DNA from: Pseudomonas sp. PD9R
GTDB lineage: Bacteria; Pseudomonadota; Gammaproteobacteria; Pseudomonadales; Pseudomonadaceae
Direction of reading: 5' to 3'
Length of the DNA: 64,000 bases
NCBI RefSeq assembly: GCF_019200975.1
Contig: NZ_JAHTMR010000018.1
Location: 1-64,000 of the forward strand
The notes under the pieces are model-generated. The model was not told the origin of the DNA and ran no database searches. It worked only from the letters and a program-made list of their open reading frames with translations. Below, in pieces: positions 59,542 to 64,000 of this stretch (the stretch's first letter is position 1; each line of letters starts with the position of its first letter). Both the position numbers and the translations under genes were made by a program.

Positions 59542-61628
59542 GCGCGCTCCTCGATAATCAGGTTGAGATAGGAGTCTACGCGCGCGGTCTGCCCTGGAAG
59601 GACAAGCGTCGTGGAGTCCATTTGATTGATGATGGCCGGCCCGTCTACAGCATGACCTGGACCAAGTTTTTCCCTGTCATACAAGGGGCACTGAGTAAAG
59701 CCTCCCGCCTCAGGAATCCAGACCTCCCGAACTTGATCGATCGCCTCTTCAACCAGCGTGCTGGCCTGGGGCTGAGCGCGGAATTTGGCTTTCTCCACGC
59801 GCCCAGTAGCAGCCACACGAAGTGTTGTCACTTGGATTGGTTCTGTGGTCGCAATGTAGCCATAAGCGAGTTGATGTGCGTCCTCAAACGCCTTGCGCAG
59901 AGTTTCAATCATCGCGCTGTCAACTTTACCTACAGGACACGGAACAGCCAGTTCAAAACCTTGGCCGCCGTAGCGCATATCCAGCGTACGCGAGACAGTA
60001 CGACGCTCCTCCTGTATTTCCTCCTCCTCAAACCAACGGGCGATATCTTGCTCCAGCTCGGCGAACCCGCCTTCCAGGCTATCGCAACTGCTGCTCTCTA
60101 GAGGCAGCAGCCGTGTCAGAGACGTTGATGTACGAAGATCGGTCAACAGCAAGCCAAGCGCGCACATGATGCCGGGGTATTTCGGGATCACGATTTTCGG
60201 CATGTCGAGAGCACGCGCCAATCGCGAGGCATGGATAGGTCCTGCTCCCCCGAACCCGAACATCACATAGTCCCGTGGGTCGTGGCCGCGCTCGACGGAT
60301 ACCACACGAATCGCTTTGGCCATGTTGGCGATCACAACACTGATGATCCCCTGAGCCGTTTCCATCACGCCGAGCCCCAAACGCGCACCTAGGCGAGCAA
60401 TAGCCGCTTTAGCTTTGGCTTGGTTTACAGGAAGGCGACCATCAAGCAGAGCGACGGGATTCAGCACCTGAAGAACGACGTTTGCGTCAGTTACTGTAGG
60501 CTCGTCTTCGTTGCCTCGGTCGAAGCAGATTGGTCCAGGGGCAGCTGCAGCACTACGGGGACCAACCTTCAGGAGACCACCAGCGTCGACATATGCAATG
60601 GAGCCACCACCAGCGCCAACAGTGTGAATATCGAGCATCGGAAGCTTGAGCGGATGTCCATGGACGACGGCTTGGTTAGCCATGCTCGGAACGCCACCCT
60701 TGATAAGCGAAACGTCTGTCGATGTCCCACCCATATCAAAAGTAATAAGGTTGTCGAAACCCGCATTTTCTGCGATCGCCAATGTGCCCATTACCCCCGC
60801 TGCTGGTCCCGACAATACGGTACGAGCAGGGAAGCGCTGTGCCGACTCTGACGAAATGATCCCGCCATTTGACTGGGTAAGGTGCATCGGCGAGTCGACA
60901 CCGATCTCGTCTAGACGCGGTTTGAGTCGTTGTAGATAGTTCTTGATGATCGGCCCGAGATACGCGTTCACAACAGTCGTGGAGAACCGCTCGTATTCCC
61001 GGAACTCGCGGGCAACCTCGTGAGATACCGTGACGTATGCTCCTGGGATCTCTTCTTCTACGATGCGCCTGGCGCGGAGCTCGTGATCTGGGTTGACGTA
61101 ACTGAATAGGAAACAGATCGCGATGGAGCGAATACCATCATCCCGAAGCTTGCGAGCGGCGCGGCGAACGCCAGCTTCGTCCAGTTCTTGGAACACTGTG
61201 CCATCAAACAATACGCGTTCGGCCACCTCAAGGCGCCGATCTCGTGATGCTATTGGCTTGGGTTTCTCGGTTTGCAAGTCATAAAGAGCGTCCCGTTTTT
61301 GCCGACGTAGCTCAAGGACATCCCTAAACCCTGCGGTAGTGATGAGGCCGGTCTCCGCGCCACGCCCAACGATGAGTGCGTTCGTAGCAACGGTTGTCCC
61401 GTGCCCGAAGTAATGGACATCGGCCGCAGTACCAGAAATGCGCGAAACCTCTCGCAAGCCTTGTTCGACTGCATTGGCGATACCTAACGACGGGTCTTGT
61501 GGCGTACTACTCACCTTCCAAACGAAAATTTCGTCATTCGTCTCATCAAACATACAAATGTCTGTGAAGGTGCCACCTGAATCGACGCCAATTCGCAGGC
61601 GAAGGCGTTCAGTAGTCAAGTTGAGCAT
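59538..61628 (-). CDS. hyuA: Hydantoinase A / oxoprolinase alpha-type subunit
   Basis: 696 residues from MLNLTTERLRLRIGVDSGGT; GGAGCG lies 9 nt upstream and I prefer this ATG to a TTG nine codons earlier. The ATP-binding ASKHA-fold phosphate loops are RIGVDSGGTFTDICMFD and LITFDMGGTSTDVSLI, with YFGHGTTVATNALI and FGFGGAGPIHASRLA also conserved. It activates the ring carbonyl by phosphorylation. The substrate is not known; hydantoin-5-propionate from histidine or a lactam of a histidine adduct would suit the neighbourhood. Confidence 0.9.
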   Translation of the reverse strand: MLNLTTERLRLRIGVDSGGTFTDICMFDETNDEIFVWKVSSTPQDPSLGIANAVEQGLREVSRISGTAADVHYFGHGTTVATNALIVGRGAETGLITTAGFRDVLELRRQKRDALYDLQTEKPKPIASRDRRLEVAERVLFDGTVFQELDEAGVRRAARKLRDDGIRSIAICFLFSYVNPDHELRARRIVEEEIPGAYVTVSHEVAREFREYERFSTTVVNAYLGPIIKNYLQRLKPRLDEIGVDSPMHLTQSNGGIISSESAQRFPARTVLSGPAAGVMGTLAIAENAGFDNLITFDMGGTSTDVSLIKGGVPSMANQAVVHGHPLKLPMLDIHTVGAGGGSIAYVDAGGLLKVGPRSAAAAPGPICFDRGNEDEPTVTDANVVLQVLNPVALLDGRLPVNQAKAKAAIARLGARLGLGVMETAQGIISVVIANMAKAIRVVSVERGHDPRDYVMFGFGGAGPIHASRLARALDMPKIVIPKYPGIMCALGLLLTDLRTSTSLTRLLPLESSSCDSLEGGFAELEQDIARWFEEEEIQEERRTVSRTLDMRYGGQGFELAVPCPVGKVDSAMIETLRKAFEDAHQLAYGYIATTEPIQVTTLRVAATGRVEKAKFRAQPQASTLVEEAIDQVREVWIPEAGGFTQCPLYDREKLGPGHAVDGPAIINQMDSTTLVLPGQTARVDSYLNLIIEERA

Positions 61629-62333
61629 AGATCGTGCGCTCCATAAAAATTGCAAAAAATCAGGCTATCTGTTCTAGGCGCCTGTATTGGCGCCAATCCT
61701 TGGGCAAAAAAATCGCGTTTGCTATTGCTCAGTCATCCCAGTATTGGGGCCTTCCGGGAGGGTCCACTCCTAGCTAATACGTATCGATAAGCTATCGTGC
61801 GTATCAGGCTGTATCCGTACCGAAGGTCTGTGGAGGTCGGGATTTCCTGGCCATCGCGCAGCTGGTGAGTAACAAATCGGCCAATTGATAGTATCTATCC
61901 ATGCTAAATTTGCAAGCATTAAATTATTCATACATGCCCGTTCATGCAAAGTCTCCTGACTTTATTCAGGCACGCTATAAAAACGTGCGCGAAGCATGAG
62001 TGACGCCCAAATTAAGTTCGTTTTTTTATGAGTGCTTTACGGCATCCCTGGAGTTTCAATAGCCATGGCATTATGTTCCAACCGTGTCACGGTCGCGCAC
62101 TGGCTTTCAAAGCCTAACTAGAACTAGGCCAAAAGCTCAAATTCCCCCTGGCAACTGGACACTGACCTTGCGAGCTATCGTGCATACCCCCCACCAAGGG
62201 CCTCATTCCTGACACGATGCGGAAGAGACTGCTCGCAGGCCAGGCATCAATACGGCACAGCAGTGGGCTTCGATACGACTTATCCATGTCAGCACCTGAG
62301 CGCCAAAGCTTAAATAGATTTCCCTCGGCGGGA
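61629..62333. other. Intergenic gap upstream of hyuA
   Basis: About 700 nt without a convincing gene. It should hold the promoter of the hyuAB-ABC operon. An AT-rich part near 61.9-62.04 kb could contain it. The part after 62.1 kb may be debris from the hutU deletion. Confidence 0.45.
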
Positions 62334-62880
62334 TTATTGCCCTGCATCTGTATGGCGCATCACACCAGTCGATGGGTCGTTATGAAGCACGCGAGCAATA
62401 CGCTCCGCTGCATCGGTACCGTCGCACACAATGACCATGCCCGAGTGCTGCGAGAAGCCCATGCCTACGCCGCCGTGGTGCAGCGATACCCAGGTCGCGC
62501 CACTGTCAATATTAAGCAAGGTATTGAGCAGCGGCCAGTCGGACACCGCGTCAGAGCCATCGCGCATCGATTCGGTTTCGCGGTTAGGGCTCGATACCGA
62601 GCCCGAATCCAAGTGGTCACGGCCGATCACCACCGGCACCGACAGCTCGCCGCTGCGCACCATCTCATTAAACGCCAGGCCAAGATTGGCGCGCTGGCAC
62701 AGGCCGACCCGGCAGATGCGCGCCGGCAGGCCCTGGAAGCTGATGCGTTCGCGGACCATGTCCAGCCAGTTGTGCTGCTGCGCATCGTCGGGGATTGCGG
62801 CCTTGACCACGGCGGCCGGCTCGGTCTGCGCGCGGTCACGATGCTCTTCCCAGGTCCAGCCGGCAGGTAGGCAGGTAGGT
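62334..62880 (-). pseudogene. hutU: Urocanate hydratase fragment with internal deletion
   Basis: The translation LPAGWTWEEHRDRAQTEPAA then VVKAAIPDDAQQHNWLDMVR, GRDHLDSGSVSSPNRETESM and SLHHGGVGMGFSQHSGMVIV is the C-terminal part of urocanase. Roughly 75 residues expected between VVKAA and IPDDA are missing in frame, the HHGGGVGMG loop has lost one Gly, and the last dozen residues are gone. The N-terminal 380 or so residues are absent. It abuts an IS5-family transposase fragment. Confidence 0.9.
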
Positions 62881-62882
62881 AG

Positions 62883-63031
62883 GGTTTTCGACAATTACCG
62901 GCCTTTGGGTATTACGGTTCAATCAAAACCAGAAAACTTCTCGAGGTCACTACCTGATCCATCTCGGAGAGGAATCGTTCGCTGCGTGTCTGCTTACGCA
63001 TGCCGGCGAATTCAAAGTCGTAAAAACTCAT
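62883..63031 (-). pseudogene. IS5-family transposase N-terminal fragment
   Basis: MSFYDFEFAGMRKQTRSERF then LSEMDQVVTSRSFLVLIEP, a stop in place of His, and YPKAGNCRKPY. This is the N-terminus of an IS5-group transposase, cut where the hutU fragment begins. It is nearly complementary to the fragment at 53630-53885 on the same strand. Confidence 0.85.
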
Positions 63032-63134
63032 CTGGCTCACGGGCAGCTCGGATCAGGTGGTGAGGGAGTATTTCAGCATATTTGAGGACTTGTTCGGAGC
63101 TTCCTTAAGCGACAGTTCTCGCATATCCGGCGGA

Positions 63135-63707
63135 TCAGTGTGGAGTTAGCTCGATCACACAGCACCGACCGGTGACAGCAATCTCATGCAATTCACTGTT
63201 ACCGTCATGTAGCAGACAATCATGCCGCCCCAGCACTTCATGCGTGCTATTACCCAAATTAACCTGGGTCTGTTCAGCCACACTGAAGATCAGCACCGTA
63301 CTCGCCGAACTAAAAAAACGCTGCTTACCCTCAAGCCATTGCAACCTAGCGCTGAAACGTTCCGGTGCATAGATCAGATTGAAGTCAAGAATCGGCCCGC
63401 CGAACAATGCGCAGTAAACTAGGCACTCGCCGCTGAAGGCAAACGAGTCCAGTGGTAACAGTAGCCGCGTAGACTGCCCATCGACCAGCAACATCATGCC
63501 TTGGCCCTGCAGCACCGTGATGACCCGCTGATAACCAGCGAAGGTAGAAAACCCGCCTGATTCACCGATATCGGCAATCGACACGCGCCAACCGAAGCTG
63601 TCCAAGTCGTCACCGGCATCGCGGGCGATTTCTAAGGTGCTGCCAGCGCCGTTTTTCCACGACATACGCGGATAATTAGCCGCGCGCAAAACGTTCAAAT
63701 GACCCAT
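63135..63707 (-). CDS. hutD: HutD/Ves family protein
   Basis: 190 residues from MGHLNVLRAANYPRMSWKNG with GAGAG upstream. The cupin-fold family mark is MSWKNGAGSTLEIARDAGDD then FGWRVSIADIGESGGFSTF. HutD in Pseudomonas lies between hutC and hutU and limits hut operon expression, probably by binding formylglutamate or a related ligand. It looks intact but the next gene, hutU, is destroyed. The longer upstream frame is not used. Confidence 0.88.
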   Translation of the reverse strand: MGHLNVLRAANYPRMSWKNGAGSTLEIARDAGDDLDSFGWRVSIADIGESGGFSTFAGYQRVITVLQGQGMMLLVDGQSTRLLLPLDSFAFSGECLVYCALFGGPILDFNLIYAPERFSARLQWLEGKQRFFSSASTVLIFSVAEQTQVNLGNSTHEVLGRHDCLLHDGNSELHEIAVTGRCCVIELTPH

Positions 63708-63713
63708 GTATAT

Positions 63714-64000
63714 CTCTCTATTTATGAAGCAGTTCTTCCAGGCGATAACGGAAAGCCGGCTGCCGGGCAGCGTAGCGCTGTACCGCGCACTTTGGGGCGA
63801 CTCGATGGCGCAGGATCTTGGACCGCTCAGCGGGGTTATACCTATCATTGCAACGTGCCTGTCACTAGCAGGTCAGAATTAGCCGGGCTTGAACCCCATG
63901 AACTGCGCTACTAGCGCCGCCAGCACCGGTTTCAACCGAGCAACCAACTTCTCGTTAAGCGCATAGGGTGCGACCTCCTGCATGTAGCTTCGCTGCGCCA
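63714..64000 (-). other. C-terminal coding fragments, unidentified
   Basis: Two minus-strand pieces look coding. One ends ARQPAFRYRLEELLHK and a stop 7 nt before the HutD start region. The other, running in from the window edge, reads YMQEVAPYALNEKLVARLKP then VLAALVAQF and a stop. They are in different frames, so a decayed gene or two adjacent remnants are possible. I cannot name the family. Confidence 0.35.

Noticed and set aside
63991..64000. CGCTGCGCCA at the window end matches the last 10 nt of tRNA-Asp
   Set aside because: Only 10 nt match and the preceding bases differ; too short for an att site and it lies in a probable coding fragment.
1..64000. CRISPR arrays or rRNA genes
   Set aside because: No regularly spaced short repeats and no rRNA-like sequence were seen in reading the window.

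Overview
The window comes from a Pseudomonas of the fluorescens/putida type. The evidence is the rdgC gene, a duplicated tRNA-Val/tRNA-Asp cluster, Pseudomonas REP repeats, an OprD-type porin, hut genes, and a complete conjugative module of the PFGI-1/ICEclc (Pfl 46xx-47xx) family. All calls are from reading the sequence; no database search was possible.

Left flank (1-3.3 kb): ordinary chromosome. A guanidinium exporter (gdx/sugE) sits behind a clear guanidine-II (mini-ykkC) riboswitch. Then come a bile acid:sodium symporter family protein, a REP pair, rdgC, and two tandem tRNA-Val(TAC)/tRNA-Asp(GTC) pairs, each followed by a terminator.

Integrative conjugative element (about 3.4-47.6 kb): a P4-type tyrosine integrase starts 234 bp after the last tRNA-Asp. 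It is followed by an AT-rich cargo block (5.1-9.5 kb) that looks like a small defence island: a DUF262 (GmrSD-like) gene with an A7 frameshift point coupled to a HEPN-type gene, a DNA methyltransferase, and a second RNxxxH-bearing gene. The ICE backbone then runs almost entirely on the minus strand: MobH relaxase TraI, an ArdC-like antirestriction protein, TraG-N, TraH/TraU-like proteins, TraC ATPase, the TraB/K/E/L/A-like block, RAQPRD protein, a second integrase lodged inside the transfer region, TraD coupling protein, lytic transglycosylase, PilL, RadC, STY4534, TopB, SSB, the STY4528/STY4526 replication proteins, ParB, ParA and AlpA. Two copies of a structured leader that I believe is the radC RNA motif, a family of GGGGA/TCCCC leader hairpins, and a further hairpin-rich non-coding stretch (37.4-37.84 kb) lie among the maintenance genes. 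No attR copy of the tRNA-Asp 3' end was found, so the right boundary is unresolved.

Right part (47.8-64 kb): a mosaic, partly decayed amino-acid catabolic region. It holds an OprD porin, a histidine ammonia-lyase, a divergent two-gene set whose products resemble the two domains of cucumopine synthase, an RpiR regulator, IS5-family transposase fragments, an ArsC-like protein, a truncated second RpiR gene, a FadR-type GntR regulator, a broken amino-acid ABC transporter, an intact HyuB/HyuA ATP-dependent hydantoinase/oxoprolinase pair, a deleted hutU fragment and an intact hutD. Histidine is the common theme: the locus may once have imported and degraded histidine or a histidine-derived (opine-like) compound. 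The two 18-bp palindromes in the hutH/cus-like divergent promoter region suggest shared control, perhaps by the RpiR protein.
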